This document shows positions 8,723 through 17,135 of a DNA stretch of 64,000 nucleotides, one piece after another. The translations under genes were made by a program, and so were the position numbers. Location: NCBI GenBank assembly GCA_041653955.1, contig JBAZEH010000001.1, forward strand, positions 1 to 64,000. Reading direction: 5' to 3'. The stretch comes from UBA1562 sp041653955 (GTDB taxonomy: Bacteria; Omnitrophota; Gorgyraeia; Gygaellales; Profunditerraquicolaceae). Each line of letters starts with the position of its first letter. Within the stretch, counting starts at the first letter, position 1. A model generated the notes under the pieces. It saw nothing but the letters and a program-made list of their open reading frames with translations, did no database searches and was not told the DNA's origin.

Positions 8723-9461
8723 TTTTCCTCTCTCCCTGCAAAAGGGCTTTCACTTTCTCAAGGTCCTCCGGAGTGTCTACCCCGAGAGTATCATGTTTTG
8801 TCTCAATCACCTTGATGCGAAAACCCTCCTCCAATACCCTTAACTGCTCCAGGCGCTCCACCCTCTCCAGATATGAAACAGGCAAGTTCTTATATACAAA
8901 AAGAAAATCCTTGGTGTAGCCGTATAATCCTATATGCTTGAAGTAAAGAGGCTGCGATATATCCGCTTCCCTGGCGTGAAAAGGTATCGGCGAACGCGAA
9001 AAATAAAGCGCGAAATTACGTTTATCTATAACGACCTTAACCACATGTGGGTCACTGATATCTTCCGGGTTATCTATGGCCTTCATCACGGTAGCCATGG
9101 ATATATCGCTGTCATCCAGCAGCTCCCTTGCAACAGCGTCTATCATGCTGGTATGTATCAGGGGTTCATCCCCTTGTATATTCACCACTATCTTTACATC
9201 CAGGGAATTTATCACCTCGCATATCCTGTCTGTTCCGGAGGCATGCCCCTTAGAGGTCAGGGTAACCTTAGCCCCAAACCCCTTCGCTGTTTCAGCAACC
9301 CTCTCATCATCACAGGCGATGATCAAGTCATCTAAAAGTGCCGACTCCTTTGCCCTCTCCCAGACATGCTGGATCATAGGCTTACCAAGTATATCGGCAA
9401 GCACCTTGCCTTCAAACCTGGTAGAAGAATACCTGGCGGGGATTATCCCCAGGACATCCAT
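8709..9461 (-). CDS. kdsB: 3-deoxy-manno-octulosonate cytidylyltransferase
   Basis: Activates Kdo as CMP-Kdo for WaaA. It is 250 residues, with the nucleotide-binding signature GIIPARYSSTRFEGKVLADI at the N-terminus, NIQGDEPL around residue 95 and a C-terminal region (GVDTPEDLEKV) typical of KdsB. It lies 4 bases after the heptose kinase gene and overlaps kdsA. Confidence 0.96.
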   Translation of the reverse strand: MDVLGIIPARYSSTRFEGKVLADILGKPMIQHVWERAKESALLDDLIIACDDERVAETAKGFGAKVTLTSKGHASGTDRICEVINSLDVKIVVNIQGDEPLIHTSMIDAVARELLDDSDISMATVMKAIDNPEDISDPHVVKVVIDKRNFALYFSRSPIPFHAREADISQPLYFKHIGLYGYTKDFLFVYKNLPVSYLERVERLEQLRVLEEGFRIKVIETKHDTLGVDTPEDLEKVKALLQGERKNEAN

Positions 9462-9465
9462 ATCC

Positions 9466-10479
9466 TTAGCTTATCCTTTCCAATAATTCTTTCCTGTCCG
9501 TAACCGCCGTTCCTAATTTACCGACCACGATACCCGCGGCAAAATTAGCGATATGCGCCGCTTCAAGTTTTGAGGCGCCGCAGGCGAGTGCCAGGGTGAA
9601 CGCGGATATTACGGTATCCCCGGCCCCAGAGACATCAAACACCTCCTGCGCTACCGTAGGAATATGCGTCACGCGCCCGTTCTTTTCAAATAAACGCATC
9701 CCCTGTTCACCTAAGGTCACAAGCAGCGACTCAAGGCCAAGGTATGCCAGTATCTCCTTTGCTGCCGATATTACATCTTTATCTGTAAACAACTTATCGG
9801 TATTGAATTTGAACCTGTTAGATATATCCTTGATACGCAGGTTCCTGATAGCATTCTCAAGTTCCCTGCGGTTAGGGGTAATGGAAGTAACCCCCTGGTA
9901 ATATAAAAAGTGCTCCTCTTTAGGGTCCACCGTGATTATCTTCTTGCGGGAATGCGAAAGCGCGATCACCTCATCCAGCAGGCCCATATTTATCACGCCC
10001 TTGCCGTAATCCTCCATGATAATAGCGTCAAACTTATCAATATTCTTTTTTACGAACCCGGCTACCGCGTTGTTTATCTTCCGCGAAAGGGAATGCGTAT
10101 GCTCCCAATCCACCCTGACCACCTGCTGATGGCCGGCGATAATGCGGGTTTTCACTGTAGTATGCCTTAGGGGATCGGCGAATATCCCGGCGGTAGATAT
10201 CTTCCGTTTCTTTAACTCTGAAAGAAGCGCCCCGGCATTTTTATCTTTGCCGACGACCCCTGCCAGGCAAACGCTCGCGCCGAATGAGCTGATATTGCTG
10301 GCTACGTTAGCCGCTCCTCCGGGGACGAAATTATGAGTATCGGCCCATATCACGGGTACCGGAGCCTCGGGGGATATCCTTTCAACACCTCCGCTTATAT
10401 ATTCATCCAGGATCACGTCTCCGAGCACCAGTATCCTGGCATTGCCAAACCTGTTAATAATTGTCCTTAGTTTTTTCAT
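9466..10479 (-). CDS. rfaE1: D-glycero-beta-D-manno-heptose-7-phosphate kinase (RfaE domain I)
   Basis: PfkB-family kinase phosphorylating heptose-7-P at C1 for ADP-heptose synthesis. The motifs are the N-terminal GGAANVASNISSFGA and the C-terminal anion-hole/catalytic DVSGAGDTVISAFTLA. At 337 residues it corresponds only to the kinase half of E. coli HldE. The cytidylyl/adenylyl-transferase half is absent, so a separate rfaE2 must lie elsewhere if the pathway is complete. It overlaps the upstream gene by 4 bases. It supplies donor sugar for the several GT9 heptosyltransferase-like genes at 13.3-20.3 kb. Confidence 0.93.
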   Translation of the reverse strand: MKKLRTIINRFGNARILVLGDVILDEYISGGVERISPEAPVPVIWADTHNFVPGGAANVASNISSFGASVCLAGVVGKDKNAGALLSELKKRKISTAGIFADPLRHTTVKTRIIAGHQQVVRVDWEHTHSLSRKINNAVAGFVKKNIDKFDAIIMEDYGKGVINMGLLDEVIALSHSRKKIITVDPKEEHFLYYQGVTSITPNRRELENAIRNLRIKDISNRFKFNTDKLFTDKDVISAAKEILAYLGLESLLVTLGEQGMRLFEKNGRVTHIPTVAQEVFDVSGAGDTVISAFTLALACGASKLEAAHIANFAAGIVVGKLGTAVTDRKELLERIS

Positions 10480-11405
10480 ATCTTTTCTATTACCGCCTGC
10501 GCCAGCAATGGGAGCATTATCTCATGGTGGCCGATTATATAATAACCCCTGCCTCCGGGCTGGACGGGCCGGGAAACCACATTCTGCGCCGGACGGTATT
10601 GATAGATCATATCAAAATTGGCGGTAGTAAAATCCTTCACCTTATGGCCCAGGTTCCTTGTCAGGTTCAGCGCCTTTAAAAAGACTTCCGGCAATATTAC
10701 CGCGGAACCGAAATTCAATACTACTCCGCCGCCATTCAGGCCGCGGATATTATCCGCGAGTGTTTTAAAATCCCTGTAAGAACCCTCACCCGCCAAAGCA
10801 GCGTCGAATGAAGGATGCTGATGTATGATATCCGCCCCGATAGCCGCATGAACACAAACCGGGACCTTGTTTTTATAGGCATTATAAATAAGGCTTAAAT
10901 TCTTATAGCGCAGCCTTGAAGCATCCATCTTCTCTGCCACGGAATAACCGAGGCCAAGCCCCGAAGACACCCCCTCCTTTACCGCGCTGTTGAGGAAATC
11001 CGCGGTCTCCCGCGCCATCCCGAACTTCCCGTCCTTTAATCCTTCCCCCACATCTTCAGAGGTTTTGCCTCCAAAAGCTATCTCAAAATCATGGATTATC
11101 CCGGCGCCGTTTAAGGCAACGCAGGTTATCACCTTCTTTTTTATCAGTTCAATAACTACCGGATTAAGCCCGCATTTTATGACGTGCGCCCCAGCCATGA
11201 ATATGACGGACTTCTTCTTCCTGCGTGCCGCGACAAGAGCGTCAACTACGGAACGTATCTCCTTTGCCTTTAATATATTAGGCAAAGAACCGTAAAAGGC
11301 AGAAAAGCTCCTTTTTGAAGCCGGAGTCTTGGCAAAATTACCGAGATCCACCTTACTTCGCCTGCTCTTGATGGAATATGTCTTTACCTTATTTATATTT
11401 ATCAT
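10476..11405 (-). CDS. Deoxyhypusine-synthase-like protein of unknown function
   Basis: A 309-residue protein starting at the ATG at 11405; AGAGG precedes it, while an upstream in-frame ATG at 11426 has no such site. The segment SVIFMAGAHVIKCGLNPVVI followed by LNGAGIIHDFE (about residues 99-108) resembles the NAD-binding fold of deoxyhypusine/homospermidine synthases. A later NGGGVVLNFGSAV corresponds to the DHS active-site loop, but the reactive lysine position (GGGxPKN in DHS) appears to be leucine. The reaction is therefore unlikely to be standard aminobutyl transfer to a lysine. It heads the Kdo/heptose operon, which hints at an envelope or sugar role; this is only context. Assignment is from motif memory. 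Confidence 0.55.
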   Translation of the reverse strand: MININKVKTYSIKSRRSKVDLGNFAKTPASKRSFSAFYGSLPNILKAKEIRSVVDALVAARRKKKSVIFMAGAHVIKCGLNPVVIELIKKKVITCVALNGAGIIHDFEIAFGGKTSEDVGEGLKDGKFGMARETADFLNSAVKEGVSSGLGLGYSVAEKMDASRLRYKNLSLIYNAYKNKVPVCVHAAIGADIIHQHPSFDAALAGEGSYRDFKTLADNIRGLNGGGVVLNFGSAVILPEVFLKALNLTRNLGHKVKDFTTANFDMIYQYRPAQNVVSRPVQPGGRGYYIIGHHEIMLPLLAQAVIEKI

Positions 11406-11527
11406 AGGAACCTCTAATTTTAACATAAATCCCGATTAAATCAACTATATTTTTAACAAGGACAGCGACTACTTTTTTTGTTGGATTTTCCCGCCCCCTG
11501 CGTCTATTTATATAGAAAGAGCGGGGA

Positions 11528-12226
11528 ATGACAAAACAAAGCATACCTATAAAGAAGTGGCCACGGGGAGAACGCCCGCGCGAAAGGCTATCGCGTTATG
11601 GCGAACACACCCTAAGCGATTCCGAGCTACTGGCGATAATCATCCGCTGCGGGAGCAGGGGATTAAGCGCCGTTGACCTTTCAAGAAGGATACTGCGTAA
11701 ATTCAGAAGCTTCCGCGGCCTTGCCCATACTGACCCCTCCCAATGGGAGGAGTTCCGCGGGCTTGGGTTAGGCAGCGTAAAGATCAACCAGATAAAAGCG
11801 GCGATAGAAATAGGCAGGCGGCTTGAAGAAACAAAAATAAAAGATTCCCGCCCCACGATGGGGTCTTCCTCCGATATCGCCAGGATATTAATGCCGCGGA
11901 TGCGCGATCTGAAAAAAGAGGTATTTAAGATCGTATTCCTTAACTCCGGGGCCCGCGTAATTGGTATCGCGGAAGCCGCGGAGGGCACGGTGAACGGAGT
12001 AAGCCCTCTCCTGCGCGAGATATTCCATAAAGCGCTGCAAAGTTTCGCCCCCTTTGTTATCTGCTGCCATAACCATCCTTCAGGCAACCCCCAGCCAAGC
12101 GAAGAAGACAAAAAATTCACATCCCAGATGGTTAAGGCGGGAGAGATCCTCTCAATAAAGATTCTGGACCATATAATTATAGGTAATGACGTTTATTACA
12201 GTTTTTCTGATGCGGGGTTGATATGA
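11528..12226 (+). CDS. radC: RadC family JAB-domain protein
   Basis: 232 residues. The N-terminal helix-hairpin-helix-like region (about 30-100) is followed by a JAB/MPN+ domain containing the zinc-binding motif with His181, His183 and Asp194 (HNHPSG...SEED). The family's original DNA-repair role is not supported by later work, and its function remains unclear. It is divergently oriented from the Kdo operon and followed after 4 bases by a convergent XRE gene. An AGAGCGGGGA stretch lies just before the ATG. Confidence 0.93.
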   Translation: MTKQSIPIKKWPRGERPRERLSRYGEHTLSDSELLAIIIRCGSRGLSAVDLSRRILRKFRSFRGLAHTDPSQWEEFRGLGLGSVKINQIKAAIEIGRRLEETKIKDSRPTMGSSSDIARILMPRMRDLKKEVFKIVFLNSGARVIGIAEAAEGTVNGVSPLLREIFHKALQSFAPFVICCHNHPSGNPQPSEEDKKFTSQMVKAGEILSIKILDHIIIGNDVYYSFSDAGLI

Positions 12227-12230
12227 AGGG

Positions 12231-12452
12231 CTACTTAAGGAAAAAATCTATCTTCTTTTTGTAGACGCGGGAGAACTCTTTTAGCTGGACGGTATCAATG
12301 CGGCGCTGGCCGGACTCAATCTTAGAGATATAAGACTGCGTGCGGCCGAGTTTCTTGGCGGCGTCCTCCTGCCTTAATTTGGCTTTCTTGCGCGCCTCAA
12401 CAAGCCGTTTTACCAATTGTCGGTGGCTTTCGGTAAATATAGTTTTATCCAT
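12231..12452 (-). CDS. Small XRE-family DNA-binding regulator
   Basis: A 73-residue helix-turn-helix protein: RQLVKRLVEARKKAKLRQEDA, KKLGRTQSYISKIESGQRR is the classic lambda-Cro/XRE HTH, ending with a Phe-Phe-Leu-Lys tail. The ATG at 12452 is preferred because the HTH begins about 15 residues later; an upstream in-frame ATG at 12497 would add an unlikely leader that overlaps the promoter region. It faces the MerR-like/pilin genes across a region holding a perfect palindrome at 12514-12525, which is a candidate target. Confidence 0.85.
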   Translation of the reverse strand: MDKTIFTESHRQLVKRLVEARKKAKLRQEDAAKKLGRTQSYISKIESGQRRIDTVQLKEFSRVYKKKIDFFLK

Positions 12453-12479
12453 TTTGCCTGTCAATAGCCGGTTTTTTCC

Positions 12480-12507
12480 TTGACACCGCACAGGCATATG
12501 ATATATT
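12480..12507 (+). promoter_or_regulatory. Sigma-70-type promoter for the MerR-like / pilin genes
   Basis: TTGACA at 12480-12485, 16-base spacer, TATATT at 12502-12507. Transcription would begin near 12514, right at the palindrome described next. Confidence 0.6.
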
Positions 12508-12513
12508 AAAATA

Positions 12514-12539
12514 TGGAATATTCCAAAACGGAATATAAT
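12514..12539. promoter_or_regulatory. Candidate operator: TGGAATATTCCA palindrome plus repeated half-site
   Basis: A perfect 12-bp dyad TGGAATATTCCA (12514-12525) is followed four bases later by another GGAATAT half-site (12530-12536). The dyad overlaps the predicted transcription start of the promoter at 12480-12507, a classic repressor position. The XRE protein encoded at 12231-12452 or the MerR-like protein at 12557 are the obvious candidate binders. Confidence 0.5.
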
Positions 12540-12556
12540 AAAAATCGGTAACTATA

Positions 12557-12823
12557 ATGGTAAAAATGTCCAGGCCTTTTAGAGGCGGCGAAACCAAAAA
12601 AGGCTTTCTTATCTGCGCTAAAGAAATGATCCGTAAATACAATATCACCTATCAAGCCGTCAATCATTATACTGATTTTGGGTTCCTGCCGGTATCGGCT
12701 AAGAAAGGTAACGTAAGGTTATACAATAAAAAGCTTATGGACAAACGGCTGCTGCAGATCAGGAATCTTGCAAAAGAAGGTTATTCTCTGAGAGTAATAA
12801 GAAAAAAGATACTAGGATTCTAA
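12557..12823 (+). CDS. MerR-like winged-helix DNA-binding protein
   Basis: An 88-residue protein with a MerR-type N-terminal DNA-binding domain. ITYQAVNHYTDFGFLPV is the HTH plus first wing, and RLYNKKLMDKRLLQIRNLAKEGYSLRVIRKKI is the following wing and dimer helix. There is no effector domain after it, so it is a minimal regulator. An alternative ATG lies three codons in. It is two bases upstream of a pilin-like gene and probably co-transcribed with it. Confidence 0.75.
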   Translation: MVKMSRPFRGGETKKGFLICAKEMIRKYNITYQAVNHYTDFGFLPVSAKKGNVRLYNKKLMDKRLLQIRNLAKEGYSLRVIRKKILGF

Positions 12824-12825
12824 AG

Positions 12826-13281
12826 ATGAAGAGGGCTTTTACATTACTAGAATTAATCATAGTGGTAATAATCGTAGGGATTCTCGGCAGCCTGGGCTTT
12901 AGCCAATATTCCAAGGTAGTCGAGAATGCTCGCTTTTCCGAAGCCAGAACAAAAATATCTTCTATGCGTACTAATGCCATGGGATACTATTTACGGAATG
13001 GTTCATTAACGGGAATAACGAATAACGACCTTGGAGTTACAAATTCATGTTCCAGCGATTCTTACTTCCAGTACTTAAAAGGCAATAATGATGACGCTAT
13101 AGTCAGATTATGCGCAAAGAGGTGTACAAAAGGGGGAAAAGAACCAAATGTATCAAGCACATATACCGCATACATGTACTATATTCCCAGCACAGGTCAA
13201 ATATTATGGTATAAATATAATACGGATACCAATAATCCCTGCACTGAATGCGCAGCCACGACAGCTAGATATTGTGAATAA
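12826..13281 (+). CDS. Type IV pilin-like prepilin protein
   Basis: A 151-residue protein with a very short leader and class III prepilin signal: MKRA, then FTLLELIIVVIIVGILG, with the conserved Glu at position +5 of the mature protein. Cleavage by a PilD-type peptidase would fall between Ala4 and Phe5; Ala replaces the usual Gly. The mature part has a helical spine, then an alpha/beta region with six cysteines clustered in the second half (NSCSS, RLCAKRCTKGG, PCTECAA, RYCE), suggesting disulfides. No assembly ATPase or secretin is adjacent, so it could be a minor pilin, a pseudopilin or part of a distant system. Confidence 0.85.
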   Translation: MKRAFTLLELIIVVIIVGILGSLGFSQYSKVVENARFSEARTKISSMRTNAMGYYLRNGSLTGITNNDLGVTNSCSSDSYFQYLKGNNDDAIVRLCAKRCTKGGKEPNVSSTYTAYMYYIPSTGQILWYKYNTDTNNPCTECAATTARYCE

Positions 13282-13297
13282 GCATTAAGGACAACAT

Positions 13298-15322
13298 TTA
13301 CTTAAGGATTGAATCCGCGGCGTCTACAACATCATCCACGGATATGCTTTTAAGGCAGGTAAATTCTTTGGCGCAGTTATGGGCGAGGCATTCTATGCAG
13401 CCGACATCCTTGTAAATAACCTTGTTTTTTTCTCCCAAGGGGCCCCAGCGCAGCGGGCTTAATCCCTTCTGTTTTCTCCCGAATATCGAGATAACCGGCG
13501 TACCCACAGCGGCAGCAATATGCACCGGGCCGGAATCATTAGAAATAAACAGGTCACACCTTCTCAAGACGCTGGCTAACTGGCTGACAGAAGTCTTCCC
13601 TCCCAGGTTAACAGCAGGGCTCCGCATATTCTTAACTACGCTTTCTGCTAACTCTTTATCTTTCGGCCCTGCGACTACCAGCACCTTAAAGCCATATTTT
13701 TCGCTTAACCTGTCGGCTGCCGCAGCAAACCTCTCATTAGGCCATAGCTTGGAAGGACAACTTGCTCCGGGATGAACAGCAAGTAATTTATCGGTTTTCT
13801 GGATACCCTTATACCTGAATAACTCTTCCACCCATTGCTCGGATTCAGGCCTTACAGGCATAAAAAGTTTTTTATCCTCCGGCTTTATCCCAAGGTGCCC
13901 TGCCAGATCCAACACATACTCTGATTCATGCTTCTCGCCAAGCTGCTTGGTATGTTTTATCCTGTCTGTAAGCAGGAATCCCATCTTACGGTCATAACCT
14001 ACCCTGCGGCGTATACCGGCAAGAAAAATAACTATATGCGCGCGATTAGCCGGATGTAAGATCAGGGCCAGGTCAAATTTCTTTTTTTTCAGCCTGGCGG
14101 CTAATCTTAATGAACCTAGCCATCCCTTGTGCCTGCCGTCTTTATCGTAAATGATCACTTCATCTAAATAAGGGTTCCCTTCCACTATATCCCTGGCATA
14201 AGGGGATACCATAACAGCGATATAGGCGTTAGGGTAGCTGTCTCTTACGGCCTTTATGGCGGGCGTGGATAAAAGAACGTCTCCTATCCTGTCCGTGCGC
14301 ACGATAAGTATACGCTTAAGATCAGGTATGGGCCCCGCGCCCGGGGGCTTGCCGCCGGAGACAAGGATATTGCGGACTGCCCTTAAGACATCCTCGACCT
14401 TTACGATATCCATACACTTTAATGTGCCGAATGTGCATTGCGCTTTCTCGCAGGGGCGGCAGGATATATCCTTTTTGACTACGTAATATACGCGCGACCA
14501 GGGGCGGTATTTCTTTTCATTAGTGGGGCCGAATATCGCCACAAGCGGTATATCCAGGTAACTGGCCAGGTGCAGCGTGGCGCTGTCATTTGTTATCACA
14601 AGCGCCGACCTCTTTAAAAGCGAGGCTAACTGCCTGATATTCGTTCTCGCGCTCAAATCCAGGACAGGATGGCGGGCGTGGGCGGATATATATTCGTTAT
14701 CCGGCGCGTCATCATTATCCCCCACCAGGACCACCTTCACCCTGAACTCCTCTATCAAAGAATTGGCCAACTCCGCGAATTTATCCCTGGGCCATCTTTT
14801 TGTATGGCTCCTTGCCCCGGGAGCGATAACGACTATGCGGTCATCTTCGTTTATATTATGCTCTTTAAGGATACTATCAATATACTCCTTATCTTCCCGG
14901 CCGATATGTAAAGAGCTGTCTTCCGCTTTCCTGGATATACGCAACTTAAGTTTCAACACCTTAAAAAGGTGCCTGTCTTTCATATGGCGTATGCTTTTAG
15001 GTATTCTATTAAAAGGGGAGGTCTTTTCCGCGGCTCGCAGCAATACCCCTAATAGGGTGTTGCGCAGGTCAACGACGATATCAAAGCGTTCTCCCTTAAG
15101 CGCGTTAAACAGCCCCACCTTCTCTTTTAGGCCGGCGTGTTTATCATAAACGATAAGCCTCTTTACGCGGGGGTTATCCCGAAATATCTCCTGTGGCCTC
15201 ATCCCGCACACAACCGTAACCTCGGCTCCCGGGAAATTCTCAAGCAAGGCATCCAGAACGGGCAGCGTAAGTATGCAATCGCCTATATTGCTTAAAGTAA
15301 CAAAAAGGATCTTTTTGCTCAT
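13298..15322 (-). CDS. Tandem GT9-GT9 heptosyltransferase fusion
   Basis: A 674-residue protein from the ATG at 15322, which overlaps the upstream stop by 4 bases; an upstream in-frame ATG at 15370 lies deep in the previous gene. It contains two complete glycosyltransferase family 9 modules. The first begins KKILFVTLSNIGDCILTLPV, the second begins near residue 340 with KRILIVRTDRIGDVLLSTPA. Each has the C-terminal nucleotide-sugar site (ITNDSATLHLA; ISNDSGPVHIA) and ends with a four-cysteine motif (CRPCEKAQCTFGTLKCM; CIECLAHNCAKEFTCL). It probably adds two ADP-heptose residues to the LPS core, as WaaC/WaaF do separately, though other sugars are possible. Confidence 0.88.
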   Translation of the reverse strand: MSKKILFVTLSNIGDCILTLPVLDALLENFPGAEVTVVCGMRPQEIFRDNPRVKRLIVYDKHAGLKEKVGLFNALKGERFDIVVDLRNTLLGVLLRAAEKTSPFNRIPKSIRHMKDRHLFKVLKLKLRISRKAEDSSLHIGREDKEYIDSILKEHNINEDDRIVVIAPGARSHTKRWPRDKFAELANSLIEEFRVKVVLVGDNDDAPDNEYISAHARHPVLDLSARTNIRQLASLLKRSALVITNDSATLHLASYLDIPLVAIFGPTNEKKYRPWSRVYYVVKKDISCRPCEKAQCTFGTLKCMDIVKVEDVLRAVRNILVSGGKPPGAGPIPDLKRILIVRTDRIGDVLLSTPAIKAVRDSYPNAYIAVMVSPYARDIVEGNPYLDEVIIYDKDGRHKGWLGSLRLAARLKKKKFDLALILHPANRAHIVIFLAGIRRRVGYDRKMGFLLTDRIKHTKQLGEKHESEYVLDLAGHLGIKPEDKKLFMPVRPESEQWVEELFRYKGIQKTDKLLAVHPGASCPSKLWPNERFAAAADRLSEKYGFKVLVVAGPKDKELAESVVKNMRSPAVNLGGKTSVSQLASVLRRCDLFISNDSGPVHIAAAVGTPVISIFGRKQKGLSPLRWGPLGEKNKVIYKDVGCIECLAHNCAKEFTCLKSISVDDVVDAADSILK

Positions 15323-16347
15323 CTTTTTATCTCTTTCAGGACATCGTCGGGAGTTATCGCCTTCATACAACGGTTATCCTTGCAAAACACTTCATAACAA
15401 GGTATTTTACAGCCTGTATCTTTGGATAAGATCGCCGTATTCTTTGCCGGATAAGGGCCGGTTATAAGCGGCGATGTCGGGCCGAAGAGCGCGATTATCT
15501 TTTTCGCGCCTGCCGCGTTAGCGATATGCAAAGGGCCGCTATCTGCGGTAATAAATATATCCAGCCTCTTACATAGGGCACCTAACTGTTTAAGGTTAAA
15601 AACACCGCAGGCGATAATAGGTTTAGCCTTCATCATCCCCCTTATTTTATGGGCGAGCAATATATCAGCGTGGCTGCCCGTAATGATGATCTTTGCGTTA
15701 AATTCGGATACAAGTTTATCCGCCAATATAGCCCAGTAATCCGCAGGCCAACGCTTCGGCAGCCAGTTCCCTCCGGGGTTTATACCCGCCAGGATATCCT
15801 CCCCGGACACCTGTTTCCTTTTTAGAAAATCGCCCACAAACTCCGTGTCCGCCTCATCAATAAAAAAATCAGAGTACCTGTCCTCTATCTTGACCCCGGC
15901 TTTCTCAATTATATTCAGGTAATAATCTATACGATGCAGCGCGTCCCTCTCAACCGGCTTGACCGGACAGGTGAGCAAAAAACCTCGTTTCTTAGTATAA
16001 TAGCCTACCCTCTCGGGGATACCTGCAAGGCGGCAGATGAGCGCCCGCGTGAATGAACCATGCAGCAGGAATACTGTATCAAAACCCCTCCTTTTCAATA
16101 AACGTATAAAACCTATCTTGCTGGCCAAGCCCCTGTGGCGTTCCTTTTCATCAAAGATGATCACCTCATCCAGGCAGGGATTCCCTTTCAGGATCGGATA
16201 GCACCTCGCGGGTATGGCGCAGGCGATAAAACTATCCGGGTAATTGCGCCTGATATTCCTGATAACAGCGGTAGAAAACAGCACATCGCCCAGCCAGTTG
16301 ACGTTAAAAATAAGTATCTTCTTTCTCTGGTCCTTCTTCTCTTTCAT
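15319..16347 (-). CDS. Glycosyltransferase family 9 (LPS heptosyltransferase-like)
   Basis: A 342-residue single GT9 module: KKILIFNVNWLGDVLFSTAV at the N-terminus, a central GINPGGNWLPKRWP phosphate/sugar segment, FITADSGPLHIA for donor binding, and a C-terminal four-cysteine motif ending RCMKAI. The NWLGD form of the N-terminal motif resembles WaaF (heptosyltransferase II). The end overlaps the tandem GT9 gene by 4 bases and the start abuts the deacetylase gene. Confidence 0.9.
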   Translation of the reverse strand: MKEKKDQRKKILIFNVNWLGDVLFSTAVIRNIRRNYPDSFIACAIPARCYPILKGNPCLDEVIIFDEKERHRGLASKIGFIRLLKRRGFDTVFLLHGSFTRALICRLAGIPERVGYYTKKRGFLLTCPVKPVERDALHRIDYYLNIIEKAGVKIEDRYSDFFIDEADTEFVGDFLKRKQVSGEDILAGINPGGNWLPKRWPADYWAILADKLVSEFNAKIIITGSHADILLAHKIRGMMKAKPIIACGVFNLKQLGALCKRLDIFITADSGPLHIANAAGAKKIIALFGPTSPLITGPYPAKNTAILSKDTGCKIPCYEVFCKDNRCMKAITPDDVLKEIKR

Positions 16348-17135
16348 TATTTGTGGCGGTGCTCCCGCATAAAGTTATAGTAACCGTTCGTCTCCGCCCA
16401 TAAGATAAACAGGTTGCCCGCGTTTGATGATATCCTTAACCTCTTCAAAGCGAATATATCGTCATCCGGATAATCCTTGCCCGGGTTAGTGGCCACGGCG
16501 CACTTATACCCGGCGTCAATAACCAGTTGCCTTATCTTCCCGTTAAACCTGCCTTCAGGGTAACTAAAAAGGCTGACCTGCCTGCCAAGCTCTTTCTCAA
16601 GTATCCTTTTGGAATCAAATATCTGCCTCTTTATTTCTGCTTCGGAGCTTATATTTATCAGCGGCTCCGGGCCTATGGTGTGGCTGCCGATAGTAAAAAT
16701 ACCTGAATCCTGCATCTCCTTTACCTGGCCCCAGCTCACCCTGTCATGCCTCCCGACCTCTTCTATGATCACAAAAAGCGTGGCAGGAATCCCGTATTTC
16801 TTCAATATGGGAAAGGCGTATTCGTAATTATCCTTATAGCCGTCGTCAAAGGTTATACTTACAGTCTTATGGGGGACCCTCTTCCCTTCTTTTATCAATT
16901 CGGCGAGCGACTCCAAAGGAAGGATATTATAATTATTACTTTTCAGGAAATTCATCTGGCGCTCAAAGGTCTGCGGGGTCACTGCCAGCCTGTTACCCGG
17001 GGAAGCATCCGGTGTCACCGAATGATACATCAGTATAGGAGGCACATATTTTCCGTATATAAAAACCGCGGAGGATGCCAGAAAAATAATTGCCAGCGCA
17101 AAAACTGAAATTAAGAGTTTACGTTTTTTAAACAT
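16347..17135 (-). CDS. Membrane-anchored NodB-type polysaccharide deacetylase-like protein
   Basis: 262 residues with an N-terminal signal-anchor (LLISVFALAIIFLASSAVFI), so the catalytic part would face the periplasm. NodB motif 1 TFDDGY is intact (Asp97 base, Asp98 metal ligand) and motif 2 starts SHT (His152). The second His of the HxxxH metal pair is Pro156 (SHTIGPEP). The third motif YPEGRFN is present. Loss of one ligand suggests altered metal binding or a different catalytic state. It lies within the glycan-transfer cluster and overlaps the GT4 gene by 25 bases, so trimming of a surface glycan acetyl group is plausible. Confidence 0.85.
   Translation of the reverse strand: MFKKRKLLISVFALAIIFLASSAVFIYGKYVPPILMYHSVTPDASPGNRLAVTPQTFERQMNFLKSNNYNILPLESLAELIKEGKRVPHKTVSITFDDGYKDNYEYAFPILKKYGIPATLFVIIEEVGRHDRVSWGQVKEMQDSGIFTIGSHTIGPEPLINISSEAEIKRQIFDSKRILEKELGRQVSLFSYPEGRFNGKIRQLVIDAGYKCAVATNPGKDYPDDDIFALKRLRISSNAGNLFILWAETNGYYNFMREHRHK

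Noticed and set aside
12446..12475. TTGACA-17-TATATT on the minus strand near the XRE start
   Set aside because: The -10 would lie inside the XRE coding sequence, so it cannot drive that start.
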